In this document: positions 7,602 to 17,229 of the stretch, one piece after another | How the letters are laid out: the number at the start of each line of letters is the position of its first letter | Position numbering within the stretch: the first letter of the stretch is position 1 | From: Gammaproteobacteria bacterium | GTDB taxonomy: Bacteria > Pseudomonadota > Gammaproteobacteria > GCA-001735895 | Length of the DNA: 36,495 bases | Direction: 5' to 3' | NCBI GenBank assembly: GCA_030595795.1 | Contig: JAUVCH010000030.1 | Span: forward strand, 1-36,495 | Position numbers and translations under genes: made by a program | Notes under the pieces: generated by a model | What the model saw: the letters and a program-made list of their open reading frames with translations, nothing else | Databases searched by the model: none | Told to the model about the DNA's origin: nothing

Positions 7602-8639
7602 CTATCGTCGACTTAACGCGTGCTGGTTAATTAGCAATGCGCTAAACAATAACAATGCCCCCGCCTGGTGCATAGCACCTAGCCAGACCGGCACCTGCCA
7701 CAACAGCGTCGTAATACCGAGCACGAGCTGAATAATGACCATCATGCCAATAAGTTTAAAACTGCGTGCAATGCTGGCATCGTCAAAAGATGACCGACCT
7801 TTCCAGTACCAGCCGATCAGTAAAACACCCGTTGTCATCGCTAGTAGTCGGTGATCAAACTGGACGGTAACTTTGTTTTCAAACAGGTTTTGATACCAGG
7901 GTGACAGGGCAGAAATACCCTCTGGAATCCAGTTCCCACCCATCATCGGAAAAGTATTATAGATTAACCCAGCATCCAGCCCGGCGACAAATCCACCTGA
8001 AATAATGGTGACCAGCAGCAGTGTTGTCAAAGCCAGAGACCATTTTCGCCAACGACGAATGCCTGAGGCAGCCAGCGCCTGGTAAGTTTTCTGGTTAGTC
8101 AGGTCGAGTATCGTCCAGAGGATATAGCCGAAGATTAAAATGGCACTCATGAGATGCGCAGTTAATCGGTACTGGCTTACATGCGGGTTGTTGACCAGAC
8201 CACTTTTCACCATATACCAGCCGAGCAACCCCTGCAGGCCACCCAGGCAAAACATGATTAGTAATTTCGGCGTTAATCCAGGGCGAATCTGTTTACGCCA
8301 CCAGAAATATAAAAATGGAATTAAGAACACCAGGCCGATGACACGACCCAGTAATCGGTGCGAATACTCAAACCAGAATATCGACTTAAAAGAGTCAACA
8401 CTCATATTGCGATTGATTTTCTGGAACTCGGGAGACCGCTGATAATGACCAAACTCTTCCTGCCATGCCTGTTGAGTCAGTGGTGGAATAATACCGTGAA
8501 GCGGCCGCCAGTTAACCATCGACAATCCAGAGTCGGTGAGTCGGGTAACGCCACCGAGAATCACCATCGCGAAGATCAGGAAAAGACAAACTAACAGCCA
8601 GTTTTTGATGGCGCGGTCCTGTGGAGTTATTTCAGGCAT
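7602..8639 (-). CDS. ctaA: Heme A synthase (COX15/CtaA)
   Basis: A 345-residue polytopic membrane protein. The start at 8639 (MPEITPQDRAIKNW) is preferred over an ORF start at 8774, which would run through a transcription terminator. The family motif VILGGVTRLTDSGLS comes just after TM1, and the four heme-binding histidines appear in EYSHRLLGR, TAHLMS, FDHRLLA and MHQAGAL, with about eight membrane helices. It oxidises the C8 methyl group of heme O to make heme A for aa3-type cytochrome oxidase. No ctaB or cox genes are in the window, so it is separated from its usual partners. Confidence 0.92.
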   Translation of the reverse strand: MPEITPQDRAIKNWLLVCLFLIFAMVILGGVTRLTDSGLSMVNWRPLHGIIPPLTQQAWQEEFGHYQRSPEFQKINRNMSVDSFKSIFWFEYSHRLLGRVIGLVFLIPFLYFWWRKQIRPGLTPKLLIMFCLGGLQGLLGWYMVKSGLVNNPHVSQYRLTAHLMSAILIFGYILWTILDLTNQKTYQALAASGIRRWRKWSLALTTLLLVTIISGGFVAGLDAGLIYNTFPMMGGNWIPEGISALSPWYQNLFENKVTVQFDHRLLAMTTGVLLIGWYWKGRSSFDDASIARSFKLIGMMVIIQLVLGITTLLWQVPVWLGAMHQAGALLLFSALLINQHALSRR

Positions 8640-8709
8640 GGGTAAGTCACTCGATGAAGTTTTTTTGCGATTGAGATTTTGAAATGACCAGGGCGGACTC
8701 GGCAGGCAT

Positions 8710-8734
8710 AAAAAAAGGCGCCTTAGCGGCGCCT
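8710..8734 (-). terminator. Strong intrinsic terminator, minus strand
   Basis: A 7-bp perfect stem, AGGCGCC (8734-8728) and GGCGCCT (8722-8716), around the loop GCTAA is followed on the minus strand by seven T. It cannot end ctaA, which starts downstream of it. It must therefore end a transcript coming from 8735-9089, where only the 39-codon ORF lies. Confidence 0.85.
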
Positions 8735-8760
8735 CTCCCGTCCTCGCTGCTGTATTTATT

Positions 8761-8880
8761 TTATTTGGCAGCATTCTCCTCCAGTTTCTCCGCCTTTATG
8801 ATCTGACCGTCAAATGCGGTGTCCTGAGTAGATCTTCCATTGGCCACTGAAATAAGCTGGCGGTAGTAAACCACAGGCAT
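8761..8880 (-). CDS. Candidate 39-residue small protein (or small RNA)
   Basis: An ORF starting MPVVYYRQLISVANG and ending EKLEENAAK; no known family is recognised. It has no signal peptide or membrane helix and no clear Shine-Dalgarno sequence (the upstream stretch is AT-rich: TTTAAAAATTTAATAG). Support comes from position only: its stop is 27 bases before a strong minus-strand terminator, and nothing else upstream could use that terminator. The alternative is a non-coding small RNA ending at the terminator. The 8640-9089 interval otherwise holds only the ctaA leader and the probable promoter region of the secreted protein gene at 9090. Confidence 0.35.
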   Translation of the reverse strand: MPVVYYRQLISVANGRSTQDTAFDGQIIKAEKLEENAAK

Positions 8881-9089
8881 TTGAAAGTTGCTATTAAATT
8901 TTTAAATTTTTTCACTCTGGTGTATTTTGGCGTTTGTCTTGCGTAACAGGGTGAGGTGTAGCCATCACGTCTGTGCCGATAATCGTAGCGTCAATGACGA
9001 ATCGTCAGGAAACTCTATGCTGAGGCGTCGTATCTCAGTACAATATTTGTTCGGATGACATCTTAGCTAATCCGATCTACAGAACTGAC

Positions 9090-10319
9090 ATGAAACAATT
9101 TTTATTTATAATAGTCACTTTATTATGCATCCCATCGTCGCATGCGGAATTTTTCCAGTGTGCGAACAAATACGGGGAAACCATTTTCAAAGACTCCCCA
9201 TGCGATGACAACGAAATACTAAAACAGAAAATTGACCCAGCTTCGTTGTCGAAGAGTCATTCCGTATTTACAGCTGTTGTCGATAATAGTAACCCGCTTG
9301 GTAAGAATTTAATTAGAAACTCTGCTTTCGAAGATAAGCTTATCGACTGGGTAGTGCCACTAGGCGCTCTCTGGATCAGTAATGGTGGCGTATCGAGAAG
9401 CGGTGGTTTAACCATTCAGGCCGACAAACCACCCGAGGATAAATACATCCACGAAACCGTCGTTTCACAATGCGTTGTTTTAAATGGTGGCAGGAAATTT
9501 GAGCTCACCGCTCAATTCAAATCTTCAGGCACGCCGCTAAAGGTTCACGCCAATCGGGCCAACGTAATCTGGTATGAAGCTTCTGACTGTACTACTGGTG
9601 GTCAGTGGGGCGCGTATATTGAACCAAAGAAATTTAAGGCTGGCTGGCAATACCTCAGCCGAAAAAATTTAACCCCCGCACTCGGTGCCAGAGCTGCCAA
9701 AATCACTATTGTACAGAATGGCCGCTATTCTAATGATCAACAGGGATATTGGGATAATTTTCGTTTTTTTGCGACCGAAATATTTGAGCAGTCGGAGGAA
9801 GGTAAAAACACGACTGTTAAAAACGAGTTCACGCTCGACCCGGGTACAAACTATGTTTTAAACGGAGATTTCAGGGATGGTATATCGCTCTGGCGCCCCA
9901 GTTGGAAAACAAAATGGTCAGGCATACAGGGAGATACTTTCCCGGGTTCAGCCAGAGTAACTGCGCATTCAACAACTGGGAGCATCGGCAAGGGGGCTTT
10001 TAGCCAGTGCGTTAATATTGGAGATAATTCGAATTTTGAACTTGGCGCAAGTTTCAATATAGATGAATATTCAACTCAAAAAGGTGGCGGTAGATTACGG
10101 CTGACCTGGAAAGAAAAGCTAAACTGTCAAGGTCCGGGCAGAACCACAAATAAAACGGCCGACCCAAAATATATAGCAGGCTGGCAAAAATTGAGAATTA
10201 CTGGTTTGCTCGCACCAAAAACTGCGAGAAGCGCTACCATAGAAATCATCCAGACGGTGGCGGGTAAAGGCGAGTTTATTGCTTATTGGGATGATATTTA
10301 TTTTGTGGCTATCGATTAA
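9090..10319 (+). CDS. Secreted protein: DUF4124 domain plus two jelly-roll-like repeats
   Basis: A 409-residue protein with a clear signal peptide (MKQFLFIIVTLLCIPSSHA, cleavage about residue 19). The mature N-terminus FFQCANKYGETIFKDSPC fits the DUF4124 domain common in gammaproteobacterial envelope proteins. Two repeats of about 160 residues follow: one starts NLIRNSAFEDKLIDW (about 72), the other NYVLNGDFRDGISLW (about 253). Both contain a Cys-containing SQCV strand, a GWQ(Y/K)L strand and an end of the type YWDN(F/I). This matches the CBM4/9-like galactose-binding fold, so carbohydrate or glycan binding outside the cell is inferred. No catalytic domain is seen. It stands alone, transcribed away from ctaA. 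Confidence 0.7.
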   Translation: MKQFLFIIVTLLCIPSSHAEFFQCANKYGETIFKDSPCDDNEILKQKIDPASLSKSHSVFTAVVDNSNPLGKNLIRNSAFEDKLIDWVVPLGALWISNGGVSRSGGLTIQADKPPEDKYIHETVVSQCVVLNGGRKFELTAQFKSSGTPLKVHANRANVIWYEASDCTTGGQWGAYIEPKKFKAGWQYLSRKNLTPALGARAAKITIVQNGRYSNDQQGYWDNFRFFATEIFEQSEEGKNTTVKNEFTLDPGTNYVLNGDFRDGISLWRPSWKTKWSGIQGDTFPGSARVTAHSTTGSIGKGAFSQCVNIGDNSNFELGASFNIDEYSTQKGGGRLRLTWKEKLNCQGPGRTTNKTADPKYIAGWQKLRITGLLAPKTARSATIEIIQTVAGKGEFIAYWDDIYFVAID

Positions 10320-10476
10320 CTTTCATTAATATGGACAAGCGGATCATTTTTCGAGGCATATCGTATCGGATTTTTGTCCATTTATAAGCAGTACTACGAA
10401 GATAGATGCACCTCCTCTTTATTTTGTTGGAGTATAATTTCTCGAGTTTCCTTAATTGAAATTGGACTACCTGAAA

Positions 10477-11661
10477 ATGAAAGACGCTGTCATAGTATCA
10501 ACCGCGCGCACCCCGATCGGGGTGGCGTTCAAAGGCAAACTCAACAATATTAAATCACCTACCCTGGCGGCACATGCGATTCGTCACGCAGTGAGTCGCG
10601 CTGGTGTCAATGGCGAAGAAATCGATGATGTCATTATTGGTACGACGCTGGCTGCGGGAACCGCCGGCATGAACATAGGACGCCTGGCGTCACTAGCCGC
10701 TGGGTTGCCGGTAACAGTGGCGGGACAAACCATTGATCGCCAGTGTTCCTCAGGTTTGATGGCGATCGCAACCGCTGCCAAGCAAATTATTGTTGACGGG
10801 ATGGATATTGTTGTTGCCGGAGGTCAAGATAATATTTCAGCGGTGCAAAATCAGTATTTCCCGTGGGTGTTCGATGAAGCTGACCCTAACGTAATCGTGC
10901 ACGCCGAGCATGCTTACATGCCGATGTTACGAACCGCCGAAGAAGTAGTTAACCGATACGGTATTACTCGTGAGGCACAAGATGAATACGCGCTGCAATC
11001 ACAGATGCGTACCGCGGCTGGTCAGCAGGCAGGTGCTTTTGATGATGAAATTGTGCCGATTTCCGCTACCCGCGCGATCAAGGACAAGCAGAGCGGAGCC
11101 ATTAGCTACGCCGATGCAACCCTGTCGAAGGATGAGGGTAATCGCCCGCAAACCACGCTCGAAGGGCTCACCGGACTAAACTCCGTGGTAGAAGGCGGAA
11201 CAGTTACTGCGGGTAACGCGAGCCAGCTTTCGGATGGAGCCTCTGCTTGCGTCTTGATGGAGTCCAGGCTTGTCGAAAAACACGGGCTGGAACCATTGGG
11301 TATCTACCGAGGCATGGCGGTCGCTGGGAATGCGCCCGAGGAAATGGGTATCGGGCCGATTTATGCAATCCCAAAACTGTTACAGAAAAACGGGCTTAAT
11401 ATTGATGACATTGATCTTTGGGAAATCAATGAAGCATTCGCCTGCCAGACAATTTATTGCCGTGATTATTTAGGCATCGACAACGAAAAGTTAAACGTCA
11501 ATGGCGGTTCTATATCGATCGGTCATCCCTATGGAATGACCGGTTCCAGGCTGACTGGGCACATCCTGATCGAAGGCAAACGTCGCGGTGCAAAATATGT
11601 CGTGGTTTCAATGTGCGTTGGCGGCGGAATGGGCGCGGCCGGATTGTTCGAGGTCAACTGA
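10477..11661 (+). CDS. Acetyl-CoA acetyltransferase / 3-ketoacyl-CoA thiolase
   Basis: A 394-residue thiolase. The start at 10477 ([15 protein letters not shown]) is chosen; a TTG 21 bases upstream only adds residues the family lacks. The nucleophile Cys90 is in DRQCSSGL; the other active-site blocks are [16 protein letters not shown] and [10 protein letters not shown] near the C-terminus. It cleaves or forms 3-ketoacyl-CoA with CoA or acetyl-CoA. A TATAAT box at 10433-10438 precedes it. It converges with the M20 gene and lies next to the CoA-transferase, so it may do the last thiolysis step of the catabolic island, but it has its own promoter and strand. Confidence 0.88.
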   Translation: MKDAVIVSTARTPIGVAFKGKLNNIKSPTLAAHAIRHAVSRAGVNGEEIDDVIIGTTLAAGTAGMNIGRLASLAAGLPVTVAGQTIDRQCSSGLMAIATAAKQIIVDGMDIVVAGGQDNISAVQNQYFPWVFDEADPNVIVHAEHAYMPMLRTAEEVVNRYGITREAQDEYALQSQMRTAAGQQAGAFDDEIVPISATRAIKDKQSGAISYADATLSKDEGNRPQTTLEGLTGLNSVVEGGTVTAGNASQLSDGASACVLMESRLVEKHGLEPLGIYRGMAVAGNAPEEMGIGPIYAIPKLLQKNGLNIDDIDLWEINEAFACQTIYCRDYLGIDNEKLNVNGGSISIGHPYGMTGSRLTGHILIEGKRRGAKYVVVSMCVGGGMGAAGLFEVN

Positions 11662-11708
11662 CGAAATATTTCAGCTGCTGAATCCATGTTGGCGGATATC
11701 ATCCATGG

Positions 11709-13010
11709 CTAGCTTTTACCGTACTTTTCGAGCCCGCACCAGTTTCCGATAAACAGTGCTATCGATTGAGTAATGCGCCGCATAGATTCGAGATTAACGC
11801 ATTCATTAAATCCATGAATTGCTTTCGCTTCGGGGCCGTAAACCAGTGCAGGTGTGTCCGCATAAAGCCCAAAAAAACGAGCGTCGGTAGTTGCGGTCAC
11901 AGCGAATGATTGCAAATCCTTGCCCGTCACTTGCTGATGCGCCTGCTCCAGGGTTGCAATCGCCAATCTGGATTCAGGCTTATCGTGTTCTGCTAAAGCG
12001 TAACCTTCGGCAAGAAATCCATGATAAACAATCCGCGGTGGGTTTTTTCTTAAGAAACTGTCTTCGTTGGCAGCTTGATGAACACAAGCCTCAATTTCTG
12101 CCCGTGCCGTATCGATATCCTGCCCCGGATAAATGGCCATACGAACATCGAAGCAGCACCAGGCGGGGACACTCGAGGCCCAGTCGCCGCCTTCGATGCG
12201 ACCGATATTCAGGTTCAGCGGATGTTCGATGTGTTTATAAAGAGGGTGTTTTAGCTCATCCTTATTCCAGTGCTTTTCGAGTTTTCTGAGCGCTGCGATC
12301 AAGGGTATTGCTGCTTCGATTGCACTGGCACCACTGCCGACTTCGAGCACATGAACAGGGATTCCACTTAAGTGCACCTGTAGCCAGATAACTCCGATTT
12401 GAGAGGATATCAATTGTTCATTAAACGGCTCTGGGATCAGCGCTGCATCGGCTCGATACCCGCGCTGCAGGCAGGCTAACGCGCCGTTTCCGGTACATTC
12501 TTCCTCGACTACCGATTGAAAATGGACATCAGATGCGGGCATCAAATCTACATCTCGCAATGCATTTAGCGCATATAAGTTAGCAACTAGCCCTGCTTTC
12601 ATATCGCCAACGCCACGGCCAAACATCCAACCGTTGTCTATATGTGGTTCAAATGGTGGGTTATCCCACATATCCAGCGGCCCCACTGGCACGACGTCGA
12701 TATGACCATTTAGTATCAGCGAGTTACCTGCTTGCGAACCGCTACGATGGGAGGCAACCAGGTTCAAAGCTTCATCATAGTTACCAAGAACGGGAGAGAA
12801 ACCAGGCAAGCTGGAAATCTGTTCCACATCTATTTCCCACAGATCGGTTGCGTATCCACGTCCCCGCAGCTCAGTGTTGAGGAAATGCTGAGCACCCTGC
12901 TCGTGACCGCGAATCGAAGCGAAGCCTGTTATTTCAGCCAGAAAGTCAGTCTGCTCATCAAATCGCCGATCAACAGCATCCAAAATCAGTTTTTGAGTTT
13001 CAATATCCAC
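11709..13010 (-). CDS. M20-family ArgE/DapE-like deacylase
   Basis: A 433-residue zinc-dependent amidohydrolase. Metal and catalytic motifs are LNGHIDVVPVGP (HxD), GRGVGDMKAG (bridging Asp), VVEEECTGNGAL (Glu pair) and a late His in AIHGFNECV. It should cleave an N-acyl or N-formyl group from an amino compound in the cytoplasm. It begins with GTG at 13010, 10 bases after the CoA-transferase beta stop, and is the last gene of the minus-strand island. It is not the biosynthetic dapE, which is present at 35346. The ArgE-like and YlmB-like branches cannot be told apart here. Confidence 0.8.
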   Translation of the reverse strand: MDIETQKLILDAVDRRFDEQTDFLAEITGFASIRGHEQGAQHFLNTELRGRGYATDLWEIDVEQISSLPGFSPVLGNYDEALNLVASHRSGSQAGNSLILNGHIDVVPVGPLDMWDNPPFEPHIDNGWMFGRGVGDMKAGLVANLYALNALRDVDLMPASDVHFQSVVEEECTGNGALACLQRGYRADAALIPEPFNEQLISSQIGVIWLQVHLSGIPVHVLEVGSGASAIEAAIPLIAALRKLEKHWNKDELKHPLYKHIEHPLNLNIGRIEGGDWASSVPAWCCFDVRMAIYPGQDIDTARAEIEACVHQAANEDSFLRKNPPRIVYHGFLAEGYALAEHDKPESRLAIATLEQAHQQVTGKDLQSFAVTATTDARFFGLYADTPALVYGPEAKAIHGFNECVNLESMRRITQSIALFIGNWCGLEKYGKS

Positions 13011-13020
13011 AATTAACTAT

Positions 13021-13686
13021 TTAAAATTTGGGAACGGGATTATCAGGTATCTGTAACGGCGCAGCGGTAGCGTCGATCACTTCTTCAACACTTATGCCTT
13101 TCGCTACTTCTCGCAATATTAGAACTTGGTCAACGACATCGATGATTGCCATATCGGTATAAATACGATCGACACAGGCGGCTGCCGTAATCGGCAAAGT
13201 ACATGCGGGAACAATCTTCGAATTCCCGTGGCGATCAAGGTGCGTCATCATAATGACAACGCGGCGTGCCTTTTGCGCCAGTTCCATACCGCCACCCACG
13301 CCAACTGCGAAAATACCCGGTACCATCCAGTTGGCCAGATCGCCATTCATCGCCACCTCGAAGGCGCCGAGCACAGTCAGATCGAGACGCCCACCTCGAA
13401 TAATCGCAAAAGAAACAGCGCTATCGAAGAATGCAGCACCCGGCAAAGTTGAGACATAAGCGCCACCCGCGTCGATCAAATTACGATCCGCCAGATCAGG
13501 CTCGACACCGGGGCCAACGCCTGTGATGCCATTTTCGGAATGCAGGCAAACCGATATTCTGGGATCGAGATAATTGACCAGTTTGGTGGGTAAGCCGATA
13601 CCTAAATTGATCGTCATACCCGCTTCAATTTCACGAGTCGCCGTTCTTATCATGCGCTCTCTAACGTCCACGTCTAAGAACCCCAT
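13021..13686 (-). CDS. 3-oxoacid CoA-transferase, beta subunit
   Basis: A 221-residue subunit of a family I CoA-transferase (AtoA/ScoB/PcaJ type). The N-terminal INLGIGLPT and the catalytic glutamate in HSENGITGVGP (Glu51) are conserved, as is GGGMELAQKARRVV. It forms the covalent glutamyl-CoA intermediate that moves CoA from a donor such as succinyl-CoA or acetyl-CoA to a 3-oxoacid. It overlaps the alpha-subunit gene by 26 bases, fitting stoichiometric co-translation. Confidence 0.88.
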   Translation of the reverse strand: MGFLDVDVRERMIRTATREIEAGMTINLGIGLPTKLVNYLDPRISVCLHSENGITGVGPGVEPDLADRNLIDAGGAYVSTLPGAAFFDSAVSFAIIRGGRLDLTVLGAFEVAMNGDLANWMVPGIFAVGVGGGMELAQKARRVVIMMTHLDRHGNSKIVPACTLPITAAACVDRIYTDMAIIDVVDQVLILREVAKGISVEEVIDATAAPLQIPDNPVPKF

Positions 13687-14353
13687 AGTCCGATGTTAGT
13701 GTTGGCAAACTAACCATTAAATCGACGAAAGGTGATGGCGTATGAATCGTTTCCGGTTTCAGATCGCCCAAGTCCAACAGATGCTCAACTTCAACGATAA
13801 CCTGGTCTGCCGCCATCGCCATCAATGGACTAAAGTTTTGTGCAGTCGCAGTGTAGCTCAGGTTACCCAGTGAGTCGGCATGTTGCGCGTGCAAAAGTGC
13901 AAAATCTGCCTTGAGTGGCTCTTCGAGTAGCAAGCTTCGGCCGTTGACTTCAATCCGCGATTTATCTTTTGCCAAAATAGTATCAATGCCGATGTCCGTG
14001 AGAAACCCATACAGCCCAGCACCGGCGCAACGAATACGTTCCGCCAAAATTCCCTGCGGACAGAACTCGACTTCAATTTGGTTCTTACTCATCATTTTAG
14101 AGACGTTGGCATTTAATCCTGCATGCGAAACCACCAGTTTGTTGACCTGACCATTTTGTAGCAATCGATCGACGCCCATACTTTCCTCGTTGGCGTCATT
14201 TTTTATCAACGTGAGGTTCTTTTGGCCCTGCCTCGCTAGCTCATCAATTAGGCCGAATGGAGTGCCCGGCACACCAAAACCGCCCACCATAACGGTATCA
14301 CCATCTTTGATCCTCGAGATAGCTGATTCGATGCTAGCCGTTTTATCTTTCAT
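13661..14353 (-). CDS. 3-oxoacid CoA-transferase, alpha subunit
   Basis: A 230-residue AtoD/ScoA/PcaI-type subunit with the glycine-rich motif MVGGFGVPGTPFGLIDEL and LIKNDANEE near the N-terminus. It pairs with the beta subunit encoded next. Its ATG overlaps the aminotransferase stop by four bases (ATGA). Coupling to an aminotransferase upstream suggests that the oxoacid activated is the product of transamination. Confidence 0.87.
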   Translation of the reverse strand: MKDKTASIESAISRIKDGDTVMVGGFGVPGTPFGLIDELARQGQKNLTLIKNDANEESMGVDRLLQNGQVNKLVVSHAGLNANVSKMMSKNQIEVEFCPQGILAERIRCAGAGLYGFLTDIGIDTILAKDKSRIEVNGRSLLLEEPLKADFALLHAQHADSLGNLSYTATAQNFSPLMAMAADQVIVEVEHLLDLGDLKPETIHTPSPFVDLMVSLPTLTSDYGVLRRGR

Positions 14354-15702
14354 CGTGCCTGATTCTCAGAAAACTCAATAAAACGCGCCAAATCCTCAAG
14401 GCTGGCGGTGAGCATTTCGATTATTTCGTCAATCTGCTTGGGGGTAACGATCATTGGCGGACAAACCAGGAAGTGATCGCCCTCGATACCGTCGCGCGTG
14501 CGGCGAGAATAAATGATAAGTCCGCGCTCATAGGCGAGATTGACGAGTTTCTCGTAAGCATTGAGACTGGCGGGCAGTGGTGTCATGGATTCACGGTCTG
14601 CCACTAACTCAAAAGCGAGGAGCAACCCTTTACCACGGACGTCACCGATAAATGGGAATTGATCCATCAGCCCAGACAACTTACTACTCAGTAATTCTCC
14701 CATGCTAGTGGCATTCTCGAGTAACCCTTTAGATTCAATCTCCTCTATCACCGCAAGGCCAGCCGCGCAGGCCAACGGGTTACCGGCGTAAGTGAATCCG
14801 TGCCCAAATCCACCGGCTGTCAGAACAGTTTCGACAATTTGACCATCCGCAATCATGGCTCCCAAAGGCACATAGCCTGCACCGAAGCCTTTCGATATCG
14901 CAATGATATCGGGTGTTACGTCCCAGTGTTCGGAACCAAAGAATTTTCCAGTGCGTCCACCACCGCTCATCACCTCATCATGTATCAATAACACGTTGTA
15001 GCGGTCGCATATTTCCCGAATCCGCTCCAAGTAACCGAGCGGAGGCACCAGAGCACCGGTAGAGGCACCACCGATAGGCTCGACAATAAATGCGAGCACT
15101 GATTCTGGGCCCTCAGCCTGGATGCAGGTTTCCAACATGTCGGCGTAATGATGACCTGTTGCCGGATCATTAATATCGAGCCCATCTAGATAAGCACGTG
15201 GCGCTGGTATTTTCGGCATTATCCGCATCATTGGCTCGAATGGCTCTACTAACGGGGTATAACCAGTGATCGCGAGTGCGCCCAATGTGCAGCCGTGGTA
15301 GCTTGGACTGCGCGAAATGACCTTCCAGCGCTTCGTTTCACCGATTGCAATAGCATACTGGCGCGCCAGCTTGATTGTGCTTTCGACCGCTTCCGAACCA
15401 CCCGACACAAAGAAAACCCGCTCAAGTCCCTTAGGACTCAATTCATCGAGCTTTATTGCTAAATTTTCTGAAGCTTCTGTTTCGAAGTGGAGGCGATAAC
15501 CAAAAGTAGCTTTTTCCATCTGCTGTTGCATCGCCCTTAGGACATTAGGATTGGAATGCCCTATGTTACTGACCATCGCACCCGATGACCCATCGAGGTA
15601 TCGCTTGCCAGATTTATCCCACATATAAACGCCCTCGGCTCGTTCGAGCATAGGGCGACTTAATCGGGATTGGTAAAATAGACGGCTATTACTACTGGTC
15701 AT
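14350..15702 (-). CDS. Class III (omega) aminotransferase, PLP-dependent
   Basis: A 450-residue fold type I enzyme. The PLP lysine is Lys271 in ISKGFGAGY, the cofactor Asp is in LLIHDEVMSGGGRTG (Asp242), and VSGGSEAVES (99-108) binds the phosphate. Class III enzymes transfer a terminal or beta amino group to pyruvate or 2-oxoglutarate. The following CoA-transferase suggests that the product is an oxoacid, which favours a beta-amino acid as substrate; this is inference. AGGTGATAG about 8 bases upstream of the ATG is a fair ribosome binding site. Confidence 0.87.
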   Translation of the reverse strand: MTSSNSRLFYQSRLSRPMLERAEGVYMWDKSGKRYLDGSSGAMVSNIGHSNPNVLRAMQQQMEKATFGYRLHFETEASENLAIKLDELSPKGLERVFFVSGGSEAVESTIKLARQYAIAIGETKRWKVISRSPSYHGCTLGALAITGYTPLVEPFEPMMRIMPKIPAPRAYLDGLDINDPATGHHYADMLETCIQAEGPESVLAFIVEPIGGASTGALVPPLGYLERIREICDRYNVLLIHDEVMSGGGRTGKFFGSEHWDVTPDIIAISKGFGAGYVPLGAMIADGQIVETVLTAGGFGHGFTYAGNPLACAAGLAVIEEIESKGLLENATSMGELLSSKLSGLMDQFPFIGDVRGKGLLLAFELVADRESMTPLPASLNAYEKLVNLAYERGLIIYSRRTRDGIEGDHFLVCPPMIVTPKQIDEIIEMLTASLEDLARFIEFSENQAR

Positions 15703-15752
15703 CTATCACCTGTTCAAGTTAACGCGATTGTCTACCATTGATTGTACTAACC

Positions 15753-16517
15753 TTAACCGTTCAAATGTTTTCGTAGGAAATTCTTAGTGCGCTCGTTTTG
15801 AGGATTCTTGAATATGACGTCAGGCGGCCCTTCCTCCACTACGACACCTTCATCCATGAAAATCACTCTGTCACAGACACTTTCTGCAAAGGTCATTTCA
15901 TGGGTCACAATAATCATAGTCATGTGTTCCGCGGCCAAAGATTTCATGACAAGATTTACTTCCTCTACCAGTTCAGGGTCAAGTGCCGAAGTAGCTTCAT
16001 CAAACAACATTACCTTCGGTTTCATTGCCAGCGCACGGGCAATCGCCACACGCTGTTTTTGGCCACCAGACAGTTGCGATGGATAGAAGTCGATCCGCTC
16101 AGACAGTCCGACTTTCGCCAATTGTTCTTCAACCAGCTGATTCGCCTCATCATCCGATATATCTTTTAGCATTTTAGGTGCTAGCGTAATATTCTGGCGA
16201 ACCGTCAGGTGCGGAAACAGGTTGAAATGCTGGAACACCATGCCGATTTCCTGGCGTACGGTATTGATATGTTTTTCATACTGCCTATGCGGCAAGTCTT
16301 TGTTCACTTGCTTGTCTTCAAGCCAGATTTCACCACTCGTTAGTGGGTCTAGATCGTTAATAGCACGCAGCAGCGTGGACTTCCCAGAACCACTCGGGCC
16401 AATGATTGCCACAATCTGACCCTTCTCTACCTGAAGATTAATGTCCTTCAGAACTTCCAGTGCTCCAAATTTTTTCTGAGCATGGCGAACATCTATAAAA
16501 GGTTGTTCTTTTGTCAT
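15753..16517 (-). CDS. Polar amino-acid ABC transporter, ATP-binding protein
   Basis: A 254-residue GlnQ/HisP-type ATPase: Walker [10 protein letters not shown], signature [15 protein letters not shown], Walker [14 protein letters not shown], and the switch His in IIVTHEM. The start at 16517 (MTKEQPF) is chosen because AGGAG lies about 8 bases before it; an upstream ATG at 16571 has no such site and overlaps the permease. It energises import through the two permeases encoded upstream. Confidence 0.92.
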   Translation of the reverse strand: MTKEQPFIDVRHAQKKFGALEVLKDINLQVEKGQIVAIIGPSGSGKSTLLRAINDLDPLTSGEIWLEDKQVNKDLPHRQYEKHINTVRQEIGMVFQHFNLFPHLTVRQNITLAPKMLKDISDDEANQLVEEQLAKVGLSERIDFYPSQLSGGQKQRVAIARALAMKPKVMLFDEATSALDPELVEEVNLVMKSLAAEHMTMIIVTHEMTFAESVCDRVIFMDEGVVVEEGPPDVIFKNPQNERTKNFLRKHLNG

Positions 16518-16542
16518 GGATTTCTCCTGCGATTGACTGATT

Positions 16543-17199
16543 TTACCGTGAGACCTGGATACGTGATTCAACCCGGCGCAAACTGTATTCGAGGCCCAGA
16601 TTGATAACGTAATAGCAGACAGCGGCAGCTACGTAGAATTCAAACGGGCGAAAGGTATTACTGATGGCAAGCTGCGAGGTGAGCGTCAATTCGGTAACGC
16701 CTATGACAGAAACAAGTGCTGAGTCCTTGAGCAAAGCAACCAGGTTATTGCCAATTGGGGGAATAACCGTACGTACGGCCTGCGGCACGATGATCTTGCG
16801 AATGGTTTGTAGCTTACTCAGACCAAGCGTACGCGCGCCTTCGTGTTGTCCTTTATCGACGGCCATAATACCCGCCTGGATTATGTCCGAATTGTAGACC
16901 GCAAAATGCAAACCCAAACCTATAATACCGGCTACAAAAGCGGGCAGGTCGATTCCTATCTGAATCAAACCAAAATAAATTAGAAACAATTGCAGCAGCA
17001 ACGGCGTCCCCATAAACACAAATGAAAATGCGCGAAACGGGTAACGCACAAGCGCTGGCCCGTATAGCGCGATGACGGCGAGAAGAATACCGCCAAAAAA
17101 ACTGATGACGGCAGACGCCAGCATAATTGCGATCGTCCACAGTGAGCCTAGCAAGAGCTCGTCGAAGTATTCGGGAACAACTGAAAAATCAAGACCCAT
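16543..17199 (-). CDS. Polar amino-acid ABC transporter permease (second)
   Basis: A 218-residue HisM/GlnP-like inner-membrane permease. The coupling (EAA) motif is [21 protein letters not shown] in the middle, followed by the conserved [16 protein letters not shown]. About five membrane helices are visible. A very strong GGAGGAGG site precedes the ATG. It forms a heterodimer with the permease encoded just upstream. Confidence 0.9.
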   Translation of the reverse strand: MGLDFSVVPEYFDELLLGSLWTIAIMLASAVISFFGGILLAVIALYGPALVRYPFRAFSFVFMGTPLLLQLFLIYFGLIQIGIDLPAFVAGIIGLGLHFAVYNSDIIQAGIMAVDKGQHEGARTLGLSKLQTIRKIIVPQAVRTVIPPIGNNLVALLKDSALVSVIGVTELTLTSQLAISNTFRPFEFYVAAAVCYYVINLGLEYSLRRVESRIQVSR

Positions 17200-17229
17200 T
17201 ACGTCCTCCTCCTTTCATGTTTATACCAT

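Noticed and set aside
8975..8982. GCCGATAA as a sigma-28 promoter for the secreted protein gene
   Set aside because: There is no TAAA box 15 bases upstream, and the gene is not flagellar.
10331..10381. Inverted repeat ATGGACAA/TTGTCCAT between the secreted protein and thiolase genes
   Set aside because: Arms are 8 bp with a 35-base spacer and no T-tail; chance or a weak site cannot be distinguished.
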